A stretch of 64,000 bases of DNA from Pectobacterium actinidiae (GCF_000803315.1 NZ_JRMH01000001.1:3906001-3970000), one strand, 5' to 3'. Positions 22,722-33,364 are shown, counted from the first letter of the stretch. Notes: generated by a model from the letters alone, not told the origin. Program-made: numbers and translations.

Positions 22722-24059
22722 TTAAACTTCCACGGGCGAACGGTCACGCACGTCGCTATCAGCCGAAACACGCGAATCCGCATCCAGATCGCGCTGCAAA
22801 TAAACCCCCAACAGCAATCCCACGGCGGCCAACGTCAGTACATAGAAGGCAGGAGCCATCGGCGTCGCCTTCATAATCAGCGTCACGAAGACGGGCGTCA
22901 GGCCACCGAAAATGGCATAGGAAACGTTGTAGGAAAAAGAAATTCCTGAGAATCGCACCGCAGCCGGAAACGCTCGCACCATAACATAAGGCACGCCGCC
23001 CACCACACCCACGCTGAGCCCCACAATCGCATAGCTGACAAAGAGTAGCATCGTACTGTTTGCTGCCGAACTGTAAAAAAACCAGCTACATACCGCCAAA
23101 GACAGACTACCCACAATAAACAGCTTGCTGGCACCGAAGCGGTCAACTAATAGCCCCGCGCCGACGCAGCCCACCATCAGAGCAATCGTTGCCAGACAGT
23201 TCGCCTGCAATGCCAGCGCAGCAGGAATGCCGTGAACTTTTTGCAGGTAGGTCGGAGCCATCAGAATAACGACGACGATGCACGCAGACAGCAGCCAGGT
23301 CAGCAGCATTGAAACCACAACCGCACGTTTATGGTTTAAGACAACCGATTTCAGCGGCAGCTCTTCTGCCAGCTTTTTCTGCTCACGCATTTCCATAAAA
23401 ATAGGGGTTTCCTGCAACCAGCGGCGCAGATACATGGCGATAAGGCCGAATACCCCACCAATGAAGAACGGCAGCCGCCAGCCGCCGCCCGACATCTGCT
23501 CTGGTGTGAGCACCGTGTTCAGTAAGGTCGCGATCAGCGAGCCCAGCAAAATCCCCATCGTCAACCCAGCAGTCAACGTACCGCAGGCAAAACCGATACG
23601 GGCACGAGGCACATGTTCCGCGACGAAGACCCACGCACCGGGAACTTCGCCACCGATTGCCGCGCCTTGCAGCACGCGCATCAACAGCAGCAGCAGCGGT
23701 GCCGCAATACCAATGGCTTCATAGGTCGGCAACAGGCCCATTGCCAGCGTCGGTAGCGCCATCAGCAATATGCTCAGGCTGAACATTTTCTTACGTCCGC
23801 TCTTATCACCAAAGTGGGCCATGATGATGCCCCCAAGCGGACGAGCCAGATAGCCTGCGGCGAAAATACCGAACGTCTGAACCTGCCGCAGCCATTCAGG
23901 AATGTCCGGGGGGAAGAAGAGCTCGCCAATCACGGCGGCAAAGAAGACGAAAATAATAAAATCGTAAAACTCTAACGCGCCACCCAGTGCAGCCAGAGAC
24001 AGCGTTTTGTAGTCCTGCCGATTCAACCGGCGAGGATGGGCGTGTTGATCCTGAGTCAT
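22722..24059 (-). CDS. MFS metabolite/H+ symporter of the ProP/YhjE type
   Basis: Twelve-helix major facilitator of 445 residues in the metabolite:H+ symporter group (ProP, ShiA, KgtP, YhjE relatives). Typical motifs are GGALEFYDFIIFVFFAAVIG near the first helix, ARPLGGIIMAHFGDKSGRKK between helices 2 and 3, and LLLLMRVLQGAAIGGEVPGA around helix 4. The C-terminus is soluble and acidic. The substrate cannot be told from sequence; family members carry dicarboxylates, betaine or shikimate. E. coli has no gene at this place between satP and mog, so this is an insertion in the syntenic block. The ribosome-binding site is weak. Confidence 0.88.
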   Translation of the reverse strand: MTQDQHAHPRRLNRQDYKTLSLAALGGALEFYDFIIFVFFAAVIGELFFPPDIPEWLRQVQTFGIFAAGYLARPLGGIIMAHFGDKSGRKKMFSLSILLMALPTLAMGLLPTYEAIGIAAPLLLLLMRVLQGAAIGGEVPGAWVFVAEHVPRARIGFACGTLTAGLTMGILLGSLIATLLNTVLTPEQMSGGGWRLPFFIGGVFGLIAMYLRRWLQETPIFMEMREQKKLAEELPLKSVVLNHKRAVVVSMLLTWLLSACIVVVILMAPTYLQKVHGIPAALALQANCLATIALMVGCVGAGLLVDRFGASKLFIVGSLSLAVCSWFFYSSAANSTMLLFVSYAIVGLSVGVVGGVPYVMVRAFPAAVRFSGISFSYNVSYAIFGGLTPVFVTLIMKATPMAPAFYVLTLAAVGLLLGVYLQRDLDADSRVSADSDVRDRSPVEV

Positions 24060-24182
24060 AAGTTACCGTGCATTGCCAGAGTGAGAAAAAACATCACCGC
24101 AGTGTGTAAAGTAGAAATTACTATAGCGGCAAAATTTTTATACACCAGCAAAGCTGAATCTTATGTTTCAAATCGGTTAACT

Positions 24183-24770
24183 TCAGTCTTTTATTTCGCG
24201 CACGGCATTTTTAGGGCGAAAAGCTGCTACCACATTCGCATTGGTTTCAATGTAAGGGCCTTCCAGCAGTTGGATACAATACGGTACGCTGGCAAAAATA
24301 CCGGCCACAACCACCTTGCCATCAGCATCTTTTAAGCCTTCCAGCGTTTCCTTAATCGACTTGGGTTGTCCCGGCAGATTAAGAATCAACGCCTGTTTAC
24401 GCAACACGCCCACCTGACGGGAGAGGATTGCGGTAGGAACGAAGCGCAGGCTGATCTGCCGCATTTGCTCGCCAAACCCAGGCATTTCTCGATCGGCAAC
24501 GGCCATCGTGGCATCCGGCGTGACATCACGACGAGCTGGCCCCGTTCCCCCGGTTGTCAGCACCAGATGACAACCGCGTTCATCAACCAGCTCACACAGC
24601 GTTTGTTCAATCATCGGCTGTTCATCGGGCACTAACCGGGTTTCTACTTCAAAAGGTGTGGTCAGGGCGCTGCGGAGCCAGGATTCCAGTTCTGGGATGC
24701 CTTTATCCTGATAAACCCCGTTAGAAGCGCGGTCAGATACGGAAACCAAGCCAATACGCAATACGTTCAT
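24183..24770 (-). CDS. mog: Molybdopterin adenylyltransferase
   Basis: Adenylates molybdopterin in molybdenum cofactor synthesis, before MoeA inserts molybdate. The 195 residues match E. coli Mog in length and almost throughout: MNVLRIGLVSVSDRAS at the start, the nucleotide-binding TTGGTGPARRDVTPDAT and GFGEQMRQISL in the middle, LILNLPGQPKSIKE later. Start ATG 24770 has GAGG five bases upstream; a GTG two codons earlier would be too close to it. Monocistronic. Confidence 0.96.
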   Translation of the reverse strand: MNVLRIGLVSVSDRASNGVYQDKGIPELESWLRSALTTPFEVETRLVPDEQPMIEQTLCELVDERGCHLVLTTGGTGPARRDVTPDATMAVADREMPGFGEQMRQISLRFVPTAILSRQVGVLRKQALILNLPGQPKSIKETLEGLKDADGKVVVAGIFASVPYCIQLLEGPYIETNANVVAAFRPKNAVREIKD

Positions 24771-25155
24771 AAGCACCTCAGTTTAAACAAAACACCAATT
24801 TTATCAGGATATTGACGGTTCTTAGCAAACAATCAGCTCTCATGAGGAAATTCATACTACGTTCGTTATTTCTCACCCTATGCGACACAACATTTGATAA
24901 CAATTATTAAATAGCGTCTCAAAAAGCAAAAAATCACTGGAATTAATAATACTGTGACGCAATTAAAAGTTAAGAGTAGTCGGTGCATAAAAAAGATCGC
25001 TTACCCATTCAGAGTTGATGAAATAAGCCGATAAATTAACGAGAAAAGAATGATATCCACCACGACAGAACATCACCTTAACTCAAATCATATGATAAAA
25101 TTAAAGCACTTCTTTAGTATCACAATAAGTAAAAAAGCCTCTCTAGGAAGTCGCT
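24771..25155. other. mog-diguanylate cyclase divergent intergenic region
   Basis: About 385 bases, strongly AT-rich, with no gene. It should hold the mog promoter and the promoter of the diguanylate cyclase gene, whose ribosome-binding site AGGA is seven bases before its ATG. The AT-richness contrasts with the flanking core genes and would suit H-NS binding, but this is inference. Confidence 0.5.
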
Positions 25156-26244
25156 ATGAACGATATTAAATATAAGATATTAAAGCTATTTTCACACCCT
25201 ACCTCGGCTTTCTTCCTGTTTGGTTTTATTTCCTTTTTTATCAGTATTTTTCTTACACATGAAGCGAATAAAAATTCGTGGAAAGTAGAGCGGCAAAACC
25301 TGGACATAACGATAAAGACCTATGAATCCTATAATGCCGGTGGAGAGGTGACGGAGAATGATATCACCCGAAAAACAGGCTCTTACGTCTCCGCACGAAT
25401 GAGAACATGGGTATTTAATACGCGTGATGTGCGCAGCGAATGTATCAATCGTTTATCGTCATCCGATCTGACATTTAATGATATGGCGATCATCCGTATT
25501 TGTCAGAATAAACTGCCATCAATTGGTGAATATGCAGGGAAAGGTACCCTTACCATCATATTCCCAGTGTTATCACCCACAGATGAACTGTTAGGTATTC
25601 GGATTAGAAGCACGTCAGAAACCCCCTCTCCGTCGTTTATCTATACGCTAACATCCCTTGGGTCTGCGACGATCATCCTAAGCGTGGTTCTACTTTCTGC
25701 AATTTTAGGCAGCCTGCTGTCGCTTCTTGCTAAAAAATACCTGATAGAACTCCCTATCATTGCCAGATACGACGACCTGACAGGCTATCTACGGCGAGAC
25801 GCGTTCTTTCTGGCCGCGAATAAGGCTTTTAGTATCGCCAATCTGACTAAACGTCCCGTTAGCGTGATTCTGATCGACATCGACTACTTTAAGCAGGTGA
25901 ATGATAGCTTTGGCCATAGCGTCGGTGATGATGCTTTGAAGTTTGTTGCCGACACCTTCAAGAAATCATTTCGCCGTGAAGATATTTTTGGTCGCATTGG
26001 CGGCGATGAATTCGCGATCGTATTACCGAATACCAGTGTCGACGATGCGTACACTATCGTGGATAAGGCAAGAGAACGCGTTAGCGAAACACCCTGTGAA
26101 ACTGCCGAGGGCAAAATCAGGCTGACGGTCAGTATTGGGCTGGTTGAATACCATATCGCTGGGGAAGATCTCAGCGAGGTCATGAAGCGTGCCGACGATA
26201 ATCTTTATATCGCGAAGAAAACCCGTAACGCCACGGCGAAATAG
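25156..26244 (+). CDS. Membrane-bound diguanylate cyclase (GGDEF)
   Basis: Makes cyclic di-GMP from GTP. 362 residues: a membrane segment at about 17-34, a periplasmic sensor region 37-160 not matching a named domain by eye, a second membrane segment 163-192, and a GGDEF domain from 203 to the end. The active-site motif is intact (GRIGGDEFAIV, GGDEF at 282-286), and the product-inhibition I-site RRED is at 273-276, exactly five residues upstream. The sensor region has two cysteines (96 and 116) that could form a disulfide. Likely role in the motile-sessile switch. The gene sits between mog and talB, a place where E. coli has only yaaJ, and its upstream DNA is AT-rich, so it is an accessory insertion. 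Confidence 0.92.
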   Translation: MNDIKYKILKLFSHPTSAFFLFGFISFFISIFLTHEANKNSWKVERQNLDITIKTYESYNAGGEVTENDITRKTGSYVSARMRTWVFNTRDVRSECINRLSSSDLTFNDMAIIRICQNKLPSIGEYAGKGTLTIIFPVLSPTDELLGIRIRSTSETPSPSFIYTLTSLGSATIILSVVLLSAILGSLLSLLAKKYLIELPIIARYDDLTGYLRRDAFFLAANKAFSIANLTKRPVSVILIDIDYFKQVNDSFGHSVGDDALKFVADTFKKSFRREDIFGRIGGDEFAIVLPNTSVDDAYTIVDKARERVSETPCETAEGKIRLTVSIGLVEYHIAGEDLSEVMKRADDNLYIAKKTRNATAK

Positions 26245-26274
26245 GCCTATACCTCTGTAATGCCAAACGACAGA

Positions 26275-26306
26275 CAAAAAAATAGCCGGGAATCCCGGCT
26301 ATTTTT
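26275..26306. terminator. Bidirectional terminator between the GGDEF gene and talB
   Basis: Symmetric hairpin: A-run, ATAGCCGGG, AAT loop, CCCGGCTAT, T-run. It serves both convergent genes. Confidence 0.92.
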
Positions 26307-26319
26307 ATCGGCAGAATGC

Positions 26320-27273
26320 TTACAGCAAATCTGCGATCATCTTTTCCAGTTTTTCCTGGTCGATAGCAAACTTACGGATCCCGTCGGCCAGTTTATCAAT
26401 CGCCATTGGGTCCTGATTGTGCTGCCAGTAGAACTCAGCTTCCGTCATTTTCGCCGGACGAACTTTCACATCACCAACGTAAGACAGCTTGCGAACCACT
26501 TCACCTTCGCTTTCTGACAGCTCTTTCAGCAGGGCTGGTGCAATGGTCAGGCGGTCACACCCGGCCAGTTCCAGAATCTCACCGACGTTACGGAAGCTCG
26601 CGCCCATCACGACAGTTTCATAGCCGTGCTCTTTGTAGTAGTCGTAGATTTCGCTAACGGAAACCACGCCTGGATCTTCATGCGGCGCGAATTCTTTCTT
26701 ATCGCCATTAGCTTTGTACCAGTCAAGAATACGGCCAACGAACGGTGAAATCAGGAACACTCCCGCTTCAGCACAAGCACGCGCCTGCGCAAAGGAGAAC
26801 AGCAGCGTCAGGTTACAGTTGATGCCTTCTTTTTCCAACTGCTCCGCCGCGCGGATACCCTGCCAGGTTGAAGCCAGTTTAATCAGGATACGCTCGTTGC
26901 TGATGCCTGCGTCATTGTAGAGCTTGATCAGGTGTTTTGCCTTCGCCACGCTGGCTTCGGTGTCATAAGACAGACGCGCATCCACTTCTGTGGAGATGCG
27001 GCCGGGAATCAATTTTAAAATTTCGAGACCGATATTGACCGCCAGTTTATCCGTGGCATCCACGACCTGCTGCTTACGATCGCTGCTCTGCTCACGCGCC
27101 CAGGCAATTGCCTCGTCGATAAGCTTACGGTACTCAGGAATTTGTGCAGCGTTCAGAATCAGTGAAGGGTTAGTGGTCGCATCTTGCGGCTGGTACAGTT
27201 TCATTGCCGCAATATCGCCGGTATCAGCAACAACCGTGGTCAATTGGCGTAGGGAAGTCAGTTTATCCGTCAT
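26320..27273 (-). CDS. talB: Transaldolase
   Basis: Pentose-phosphate pathway enzyme that transfers dihydroxyacetone from sedoheptulose-7-P to glyceraldehyde-3-P. 317 residues, same as E. coli TalB. The Schiff-base lysine is in [14 protein letters not shown] near residue 132; [13 protein letters not shown] near residue 31 and [13 protein letters not shown] near 180 are family motifs. With rpiA and tktA, it gives this window three of the non-oxidative pentose-phosphate enzymes. Confidence 0.97.
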   Translation of the reverse strand: MTDKLTSLRQLTTVVADTGDIAAMKLYQPQDATTNPSLILNAAQIPEYRKLIDEAIAWAREQSSDRKQQVVDATDKLAVNIGLEILKLIPGRISTEVDARLSYDTEASVAKAKHLIKLYNDAGISNERILIKLASTWQGIRAAEQLEKEGINCNLTLLFSFAQARACAEAGVFLISPFVGRILDWYKANGDKKEFAPHEDPGVVSVSEIYDYYKEHGYETVVMGASFRNVGEILELAGCDRLTIAPALLKELSESEGEVVRKLSYVGDVKVRPAKMTEAEFYWQHNQDPMAIDKLADGIRKFAIDQEKLEKMIADLL

Positions 27274-27575
27274 GTTGGCATGTCTCGTTGTTTATACGTG
27301 GTGCTCGTGAATGAAAATAGCTCGTAGATGAATCGACTTATTATCTAATCAGGTGGCCGTCTGTTTTGCGCCGAAATCTGATAATAACACGCGCACTTTC
27401 CCGTGCAAGCCAGCCTTTTCGCACTCGCGCCTACAACCGGGGTTGCACACTGGCGTTCCCCCTCTCCAAAGGCGCTCGCACGTAAAAGACAAGGCGTATT
27501 GTAGCTATCGCCGTTTTCTTCCGACGTTCTTGCTATAGTAGAACCATCTAAAATCAGACCGACAGGACATGGCGC
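27274..27575. other. talB-yaaA divergent intergenic region
   Basis: About 300 bases without a gene; should contain both promoters. In E. coli yaaJ lies between talB and yaaA, and no trace of it is seen. AGGA upstream of 27576 is the yaaA ribosome-binding site. Confidence 0.5.
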
Positions 27576-28349
27576 ATGCTTATTACAATTTCACCCGCAA
27601 AAACGCTCGACTACACCAGTCCTTTGGCAACGACGCGTTATACCCAGCCGGAACTTCTGGACCATTCCAGCCAGTTGATTGATGTGTGTAAAAAACTGAC
27701 GCCAGCACAGATAGGCTCTTTGATGAGCATCAGCGATAAACTGGCTGACCTGAACGCAGGCCGCTTTAGCGATTGGCACCCGGATTTCACGCCTGAGAAC
27801 GCGCGTCAGGCACTGCTGGCGTTTAAAGGCGACGTCTATACCGGACTGGCCGCAGAAGATTTCAGTGAGGATGACTTCGATTTCGCCCAGCAGCATCTGC
27901 GTATGCTATCAGGCCTGTATGGCGTGTTGCGTCCGCTAGATTTGATGCAGCCATATCGGTTGGAAATGGGCACCAAGCTGGAAAACAAAGCGGGTAAAGA
28001 TCTCTACAGTTTCTGGGGCGACACCATTACTGAAAAGCTGAATCAAGCGCTGCGCGATCAAGGTGATGATGTGCTGGTTAATCTGGCATCGGACGAATAT
28101 TTCAAAGCCGTTAAACCGAAAAAGCTTAATGCCCGTCTGATCAAACCCATCTTCCTGGATGAGAAAAACGGTAAATTCAAGGTGATCAGTTTCTACGCCA
28201 AGAAAGCGCGCGGCCTGATGAGTCGTTTCATTATCCAAAACCGTCTGACTCAACCGGAACAGTTGAAAGCGTTTAATCTGGAAGGTTACTTCTTCGAGGC
28301 AGCGGATTCTTCGAGTGATGAGCTGGTGTTTAAGCGTCACGAACAGTAA
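27576..28349 (+). CDS. yaaA: Peroxide stress protein YaaA
   Basis: DUF328/UPF0246 DNA-binding protein of 257 residues; in E. coli it is induced by OxyR and lowers intracellular free iron during peroxide stress. The start [16 protein letters not shown], the [20 protein letters not shown] segment near residue 115 and [15 protein letters not shown] near 210 match the family. It stands alone, convergent with thrC. No clear OxyR site was identified. Confidence 0.95.
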   Translation: MLITISPAKTLDYTSPLATTRYTQPELLDHSSQLIDVCKKLTPAQIGSLMSISDKLADLNAGRFSDWHPDFTPENARQALLAFKGDVYTGLAAEDFSEDDFDFAQQHLRMLSGLYGVLRPLDLMQPYRLEMGTKLENKAGKDLYSFWGDTITEKLNQALRDQGDDVLVNLASDEYFKAVKPKKLNARLIKPIFLDEKNGKFKVISFYAKKARGLMSRFIIQNRLTQPEQLKAFNLEGYFFEAADSSSDELVFKRHEQ

Positions 28350-28364
28350 ACAAGAGAAGGGAAA

Positions 28365-28386
28365 CAGGGCGGAGTATTCCGCCCTT
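28365..28386. terminator. Hairpin between yaaA and thrC
   Basis: Stem GGGCGGA (28367-28373) with TCCGCCC (28378-28384), four-base loop, short TTTC tail on the plus strand and TGTTTCCC on the minus strand. A weak terminator for one or both convergent genes. Confidence 0.6.
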
Positions 28387-28395
28387 TCAATCGAT

Positions 28396-29685
28396 TTATT
28401 CCGGCAGTGACATCAGGAACTCACGCAGCTTCGCGAAATCATCCGGGAAGTTGTGCGATAGCAGATCCAGATCGGCACGCTCAGCCAGTGCTTCCGGCAG
28501 ATCCAGTTCTTTGCCCAGAATGTCTTCTACGCTTTCCTTGAATTTCGCTGGGTGCGCCGTCCCCAGGAACAAACCGAACTCACCCGCTTGCAGCTGATCG
28601 CGCAGCAGACGGTAAGCAATCGCCGCGTGCGGCTCAGAGAGATAACCTAACGCATCCAGCTCATGCATGGTTTCTTTCGTGGTCTCATCGCTCACCGCGC
28701 CAAAACCCAGTGTTTTCAACTGCCAGTTCTTACGGCGGAACAGTTCTTCCACGCGCGGCCAGTTGTTCGGCTGGCTGACGTCCATCGCGTTAGATAACGT
28801 TGCCACCGTTTTATTCGGTTCCCAACTCCCGCTGCTCAGGAAGCGCGGTACGGTGTCATTGGCGTTAGTCGCCGCGATGAAGCGCTTAATCGGCAGACCG
28901 AGCGATTTTGCCAGCAGGCCAGCGGTCAGATCGCCGAAGTTGCCGCTCGGTACAGAAACCACCAGTTGGTTACGGGCTTCCTGTGGAAGCTGTGCAACGG
29001 CTTCGAAGTAGTAGCAAATTTGCGCCAGCAGACGGCTGATATTGATGGAGTTTGCTGAGTTCAGGCCAATCGCCTTTTTCAGTTCTTCATCATCAAACGC
29101 CTTTTTCACCAATGCCTGACAGGCATCGAAATCGCTATCGATAGCGATAGTGTGAATGTTGCCACCCAGCGTACAGAACAGTTTTTCCTGCAACGGACTG
29201 ATCTTGCCCTGCGGATACAAAATCACGACACGGACATTTTCCAGCCCGTAAAAGGCGTGCGCCACAGCGGCACCAGTATCACCAGAGGTCGCCGTCAGAA
29301 TGGTAATTTTCTCGTCGCCAGACACTTCCGTCAGCATTTGTGCCATAAAGCGGCCGCCGAAGTCTTTAAAGGCCAGCGTCGGGCCGTGGAACAGCTCCAG
29401 CGCAGCGATATCTTCCGCAACGGGCGCAACAGGAGCCGGAAATGCAAAGGCTGCTTTTACACGCTCAAACACGGTTTCGGTCGCAATTTCATCGCCGATA
29501 TAGGCAGACAGAATGCGGCTGCTGCGGGTCACAAAATCCAGATCCAACAGAGCATCAATTTCGGTGCGATCAAATTCCGGCAATTCCAGTGGGAAGAACA
29601 GCCCTTGTTGGCTACCCAGCCCTTGCTTGATAGCCTGAGCAAAACTGACCTGCTCGTTATGATCTTTAAGGTTGTACAGTTTCAT
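28396..29685 (-). CDS. thrC: Threonine synthase
   Basis: PLP enzyme converting phosphohomoserine to threonine, 429 residues. The PLP lysine is in GPTLAFKDFGGRFMA near residue 107; ATSGDTGAAVAHAF is the phosphate-binding loop and SVPSGNFGDLTAG is near residue 240. Last gene of thrLABC, three bases after thrB. Confidence 0.97.
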   Translation of the reverse strand: MKLYNLKDHNEQVSFAQAIKQGLGSQQGLFFPLELPEFDRTEIDALLDLDFVTRSSRILSAYIGDEIATETVFERVKAAFAFPAPVAPVAEDIAALELFHGPTLAFKDFGGRFMAQMLTEVSGDEKITILTATSGDTGAAVAHAFYGLENVRVVILYPQGKISPLQEKLFCTLGGNIHTIAIDSDFDACQALVKKAFDDEELKKAIGLNSANSINISRLLAQICYYFEAVAQLPQEARNQLVVSVPSGNFGDLTAGLLAKSLGLPIKRFIAATNANDTVPRFLSSGSWEPNKTVATLSNAMDVSQPNNWPRVEELFRRKNWQLKTLGFGAVSDETTKETMHELDALGYLSEPHAAIAYRLLRDQLQAGEFGLFLGTAHPAKFKESVEDILGKELDLPEALAERADLDLLSHNFPDDFAKLREFLMSLPE

Positions 29686-29688
29686 GCG

Positions 29689-30618
29689 TTATCCCAGTTG
29701 TCGTGCGCCAGTCGTATCAAGACGGCAAATATGAACAAAACCTTCATCGTTCTGCAAATAGTTATCCCGCAGCCAGTCGGCCAGGCGCTGTGCGCTCGCC
29801 ATGTCGTTGCAGACGGAGAATAATGTTGGGCCAGAGCCGGAAATACCGCAGGCCAGCGCCCCGATATCTTCAGCAGCCTGACGAGCGGCAGCAAAGCCGG
29901 GCAACAGTTTCGTCCGATAAGGTTCCGCAATGACATCCTTCATCAGTTTTGCCGCCAGCGCTGCCTGTCCGGTATGGCAAGCGTGGATAAAACCGGCCAG
30001 ATAACGGCCGTGGCTGATGCAATCCTGACGACGATATTGCGCAGGCAGAATCGCGCGCGCTTCAGCAGTGGAGACTTTAATCCCCGGATACGCCATAACC
30101 CACAGCCAGTCATCAAACGACGGCACAGGCTGGCTGATGATGTCGTTTTCTTCCAGCATCAGTTGAATGCCGCCGAGAAAACACGGGGCAACGTTATCGT
30201 AGTGAACGCTGCCGGAAATACGCCCTTCCAGTTCCCCCATCAGCGTCAGCAGACGGTTATCATCAAGCGGCTTACCGCAAAATTCGTTCATCGCCATCAG
30301 CCCGGCGACGACAGAACAGGCGCTGGAGCCTAACCCCGAACCAATCGGCATATTCTTTTCGAGCGTCATCGCTACCGGTACGGTTTTGCCAATTTCCTGA
30401 CAGAACAGTTCCCAACATTGATACACAATGTTTTCTTTCGGGTTGTCCGGTAGCTTGCTAACAAAACGTCCTTCATTACGCAGGCTGAACAGATCGGCGG
30501 CCTCAACAGAGACGCAATCCCCCAGCAGTGAACCGTCTACTGGCGAGACGGCCGCCCCCAACACATCAAACCCGACGCTGACGTTACCGATTGATGCAGG
30601 TGCATAGACCTTAACCAT
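29689..30618 (-). CDS. thrB: Homoserine kinase
   Basis: GHMP-family kinase phosphorylating homoserine, 309 residues. The start [18 protein letters not shown] and the ATP loop [17 protein letters not shown] near residue 90 are diagnostic; [12 protein letters not shown] is near the C-terminus. ATG 30618 lies two bases after the thrA stop, with GGGAG inside the end of thrA, so translation is coupled; an upstream in-frame ATG at 30639 is inside thrA and is rejected. Confidence 0.97.
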   Translation of the reverse strand: MVKVYAPASIGNVSVGFDVLGAAVSPVDGSLLGDCVSVEAADLFSLRNEGRFVSKLPDNPKENIVYQCWELFCQEIGKTVPVAMTLEKNMPIGSGLGSSACSVVAGLMAMNEFCGKPLDDNRLLTLMGELEGRISGSVHYDNVAPCFLGGIQLMLEENDIISQPVPSFDDWLWVMAYPGIKVSTAEARAILPAQYRRQDCISHGRYLAGFIHACHTGQAALAAKLMKDVIAEPYRTKLLPGFAAARQAAEDIGALACGISGSGPTLFSVCNDMASAQRLADWLRDNYLQNDEGFVHICRLDTTGARQLG

Positions 30619-30620
30619 AA

Positions 30621-33080
30621 TTATGCTCCCAACTTCCATGACAAGGTGCGCAGCAGATCTGCGAACACACCAGCAGCGGTAACATCGTTACCCGCGCCAT
30701 AACCGCGCAACACGAGCGGAAGTGGCTGATAATAACGGCTGTAGAATGCCAGCGCATTCTCGCCATCTTTGACTTTAAACAGCGGATCGTTGCCGCCAAC
30801 CGCACTGATCTTGACCTTACAGCGGCCTTCTTCAATCACGCCGACATAGCGCAACACTTTACCTTCATCGCGCGCTTGTGCAACACGGCTGGCAAACTCA
30901 TCGTCCGCTGTCGGCAAGCGCTGCATGAAGCTGGCGACATCGCCGGAAGCATCAAAGCTGGCAGGCAGAACGGACTCCACCTCAATATCGCCCAGCTCCA
31001 GCTGATAACCCGCTTCACGCGCCAGAATCAGCAGCTTACGCGCCACATCCATACCAGAAAGATCGTCGCGCGGATCGGGTTCGGTATAGCCTTTTTCTTT
31101 CGCCTGCGTGGTTGCTTCTGACAGCGACATGCCTTCATCGAGTTTACCGAAAATAAAGGACAGCGAGCCAGAGAGAATACCGGTAAAGCGAATCAGTTCA
31201 TCACCCGCATTCAACAGATTTTGCAGGTTCTCAATCACCGGCAGGCCTGCACCGACGTTAGTGTCGTACAGGAAACGACGACGGGATTTCGCCGCAGCGC
31301 TACGCAGTTGGTGATAATAGTTCATCGACCCCGTGTTGGCTTTCTTGTTTGGCGTCACCACGTGGAAACCGTCAGCCAGGAAATCCACGTATTGATCGGC
31401 CACGGCCTGATTAGAGGTACAGTCAACGATCACCGGGTTCAGCAGATGGTACTCTTTAACCAGACGGATCAGACGGCCCAGATTGAACGGCTCGCGGGCT
31501 TTACCCAGTTCTTCGTGCCAGTTGTCCATCGAAATGCCGTTAATATTGGTCAGCATAGCTTTAGAGTTGGCGATGCCACACACGCGCAGGTCGATATGTT
31601 TGTCTTTCAGCCATGGCTGCTGGCGGTGGATCTGTTCCAACAATGCACCACCCACGCCGCCGACGCCGATAACAAATACGTCGATCACCTGATCGGTGTT
31701 AAATAGCATCTGGTGAGCCACACGCACGCCAGTGGTGGCGACGTCGTTGTTCACCACGACGGAGATAGAGCGCTCAGACGAGCCCTGCGCGATAGCCACG
31801 ATATTGATATTCGCTGTCGCCAACGCCGAGAACAGACGTGCAGACAGGCCGCGCAGTGTGCGCATACCATCACCCACCACAGAGATAATCGCCAGACGTT
31901 CCATCACATCCAGCGGCTCCAGCACGCCTTCTTTCAGTTCCAGATAGAATTCGTCTTCCAGCGTTTTTCTGGCGCGCGCCAGCTCGTTTTGCGATACGCA
32001 GAAGCTGATGCTGTATTCGGAAGATGACTGCGTAATCAGAACAACAGAGATACCCGCGCGCGACATCGCGGCAAACACGCGCGCTGCCATGCCGACCATG
32101 CCTTTCATGCCGGGGCCGGATACGTTAATCATCGCCATGTTGTTCAGGTTGGTGATGCCTTTAACCGGATACTGGGTATCCGTGCTATCCATACCGATGA
32201 GCGTGCCGGGAGCCTGAGGGTTTTCGGTGTTTTTGATAAGGCAGGGAATTTGGAACTGAGCGATAGGAGCGATAGTGCGAGGGTGGAGAACTTTGGCGCC
32301 GAAATAGGACAGTTCCATCGCCTCCTGATAAGACATCGATTTCAATAATCGCGCATCCGGCACCTGACGCGGATCGCAGGTATAAACGCCATCTACATCA
32401 GTCCAAATCTCACAACAGTCGGCACGCAAACACGCAGCCAGCACCGCAGCGGAATAGTCAGAACCATTACGGCCCAGCACCACCAGTTCGCCTTTGTCAT
32501 TACCGGCCGTAAAGCCCGCCATCAGGATCACATGATCCTTCGGGATAGCGCTTTCAGCGATGCGGCGAGTCGACTCAGTGATATCCACGGTGGATTCAAG
32601 ATAATGTCCCTGCGCCAACAGTTTCTCGACCGGATTGATAACGGAGACCCCATAGCCGCGCGCCTGAAAGAGCGCTTCCATGATGGCGATAGACAGTTTT
32701 TCCCCCCGGCAGATAATTGCAGCGTTCACGCTGTCAGGGCACTGACCCAACAGCGCGATGCCGTGCAGAACGTGTTTCAGCTGTGCAAACTCCTGATCCA
32801 CGAATGCCTTCAGGCGGGCATGGTCAAAGCCAGGTTGAGACGCTGCAAGTCCTTGCAGTAATGAAGAAAAGATCGTTTCGGCATCGTTCAAATGAGGCAG
32901 GATATCTTGTCCGGCGACAGTTTTCTCAATCATGGCAACCAAATGGTTGGTAATTTTCGCCGGCGCGGACAATACGGTAGCCACCTGTCCCTGGCGCGCG
33001 TTGTTTTCGATAATGTCGGCAACGCGTGCAAAACGCTCCGCATTCGCTACTGAAGTCCCGCCAAATTTCAACACTCGCAT
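30621..33080 (-). CDS. thrA: Bifunctional aspartokinase I/homoserine dehydrogenase I
   Basis: Catalyses the first and third steps of threonine synthesis and is feedback-inhibited by threonine in E. coli. 819 residues: aspartokinase domain from residue 1 ([17 protein letters not shown]) to about 290, regulatory ACT domains to about 460 ([18 protein letters not shown], then [14 protein letters not shown]), and homoserine dehydrogenase from about 465 with the NAD-binding [20 protein letters not shown] 33080 has AGGAG upstream and matches E. coli; an in-frame ATG at 33113 has no support. Controlled by the attenuator at 33172-33206. Confidence 0.98.
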   Translation of the reverse strand: MRVLKFGGTSVANAERFARVADIIENNARQGQVATVLSAPAKITNHLVAMIEKTVAGQDILPHLNDAETIFSSLLQGLAASQPGFDHARLKAFVDQEFAQLKHVLHGIALLGQCPDSVNAAIICRGEKLSIAIMEALFQARGYGVSVINPVEKLLAQGHYLESTVDITESTRRIAESAIPKDHVILMAGFTAGNDKGELVVLGRNGSDYSAAVLAACLRADCCEIWTDVDGVYTCDPRQVPDARLLKSMSYQEAMELSYFGAKVLHPRTIAPIAQFQIPCLIKNTENPQAPGTLIGMDSTDTQYPVKGITNLNNMAMINVSGPGMKGMVGMAARVFAAMSRAGISVVLITQSSSEYSISFCVSQNELARARKTLEDEFYLELKEGVLEPLDVMERLAIISVVGDGMRTLRGLSARLFSALATANINIVAIAQGSSERSISVVVNNDVATTGVRVAHQMLFNTDQVIDVFVIGVGGVGGALLEQIHRQQPWLKDKHIDLRVCGIANSKAMLTNINGISMDNWHEELGKAREPFNLGRLIRLVKEYHLLNPVIVDCTSNQAVADQYVDFLADGFHVVTPNKKANTGSMNYYHQLRSAAAKSRRRFLYDTNVGAGLPVIENLQNLLNAGDELIRFTGILSGSLSFIFGKLDEGMSLSEATTQAKEKGYTEPDPRDDLSGMDVARKLLILAREAGYQLELGDIEVESVLPASFDASGDVASFMQRLPTADDEFASRVAQARDEGKVLRYVGVIEEGRCKVKISAVGGNDPLFKVKDGENALAFYSRYYQPLPLVLRGYGAGNDVTAAGVFADLLRTLSWKLGA

Positions 33081-33171
33081 TTTTATCTGTTCTCCTGAAT
33101 TTCTGCCAACCAAACGCCGGAAGCGTTTTTTGTATGCCGCTTACAGACGGCGTTGAGGGATAACCTGCCAT

Positions 33172-33206
33172 AAAAAAAAGCCCGCACTGTTCGGTGCGGG
33201 CTTTTT
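33172..33206 (-). terminator. Transcription attenuator of thrABC
   Basis: Stem GCCCGCAC (33180-33187) with GTGCGGGC (33194-33201), six-base loop, followed on the minus strand by eight T. The thrL end also contains GGTGCGGGC, which can pair with the 5' arm of this terminator to form an antiterminator when the ribosome stalls on the Thr/Ile codons. This is the classic attenuation layout. Confidence 0.93.
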
Positions 33207-33224
33207 CTGGAATCTTTATATGCG

Positions 33225-33293
33225 TCAGCCCGCACCGTTACTGGTTGTATCGGTGATGGTAATAATCGTGGTGATCAGGCTGATAGTGCGCAT
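33225..33293 (-). CDS. thrL: thr operon leader peptide
   Basis: A 22-residue leader beginning MRTISLITT and ending TSNGAG, with seven Thr and five Ile codons. The ending NGAG is as in E. coli ThrL, but the body differs (it includes Leu and Asp). Ribosome stalling on Thr or Ile codons during shortage would expose the antiterminator. The stop codon is about 20 bases before the terminator hairpin. The ribosome-binding sequence is weak. Too short for routine gene callers. Confidence 0.93.
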   Translation of the reverse strand: MRTISLITTIITITDTTSNGAG

Positions 33294-33335
33294 GCTAAAA
33301 TCGAATCTCATTAGAAGTAGAGTTATCTGCCCTAT

Positions 33336-33364
33336 TAGTTAGGCCAATCGCCCTTTGAAGTCAA
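33336..33364 (-). promoter_or_regulatory. thr operon promoter
   Basis: Minus strand -35 TTGACT (33364-33359), 17-base spacer, -10 TAACTA (33341-33336). Transcription would start near 33329, about 36 bases before thrL. Confidence 0.65.
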
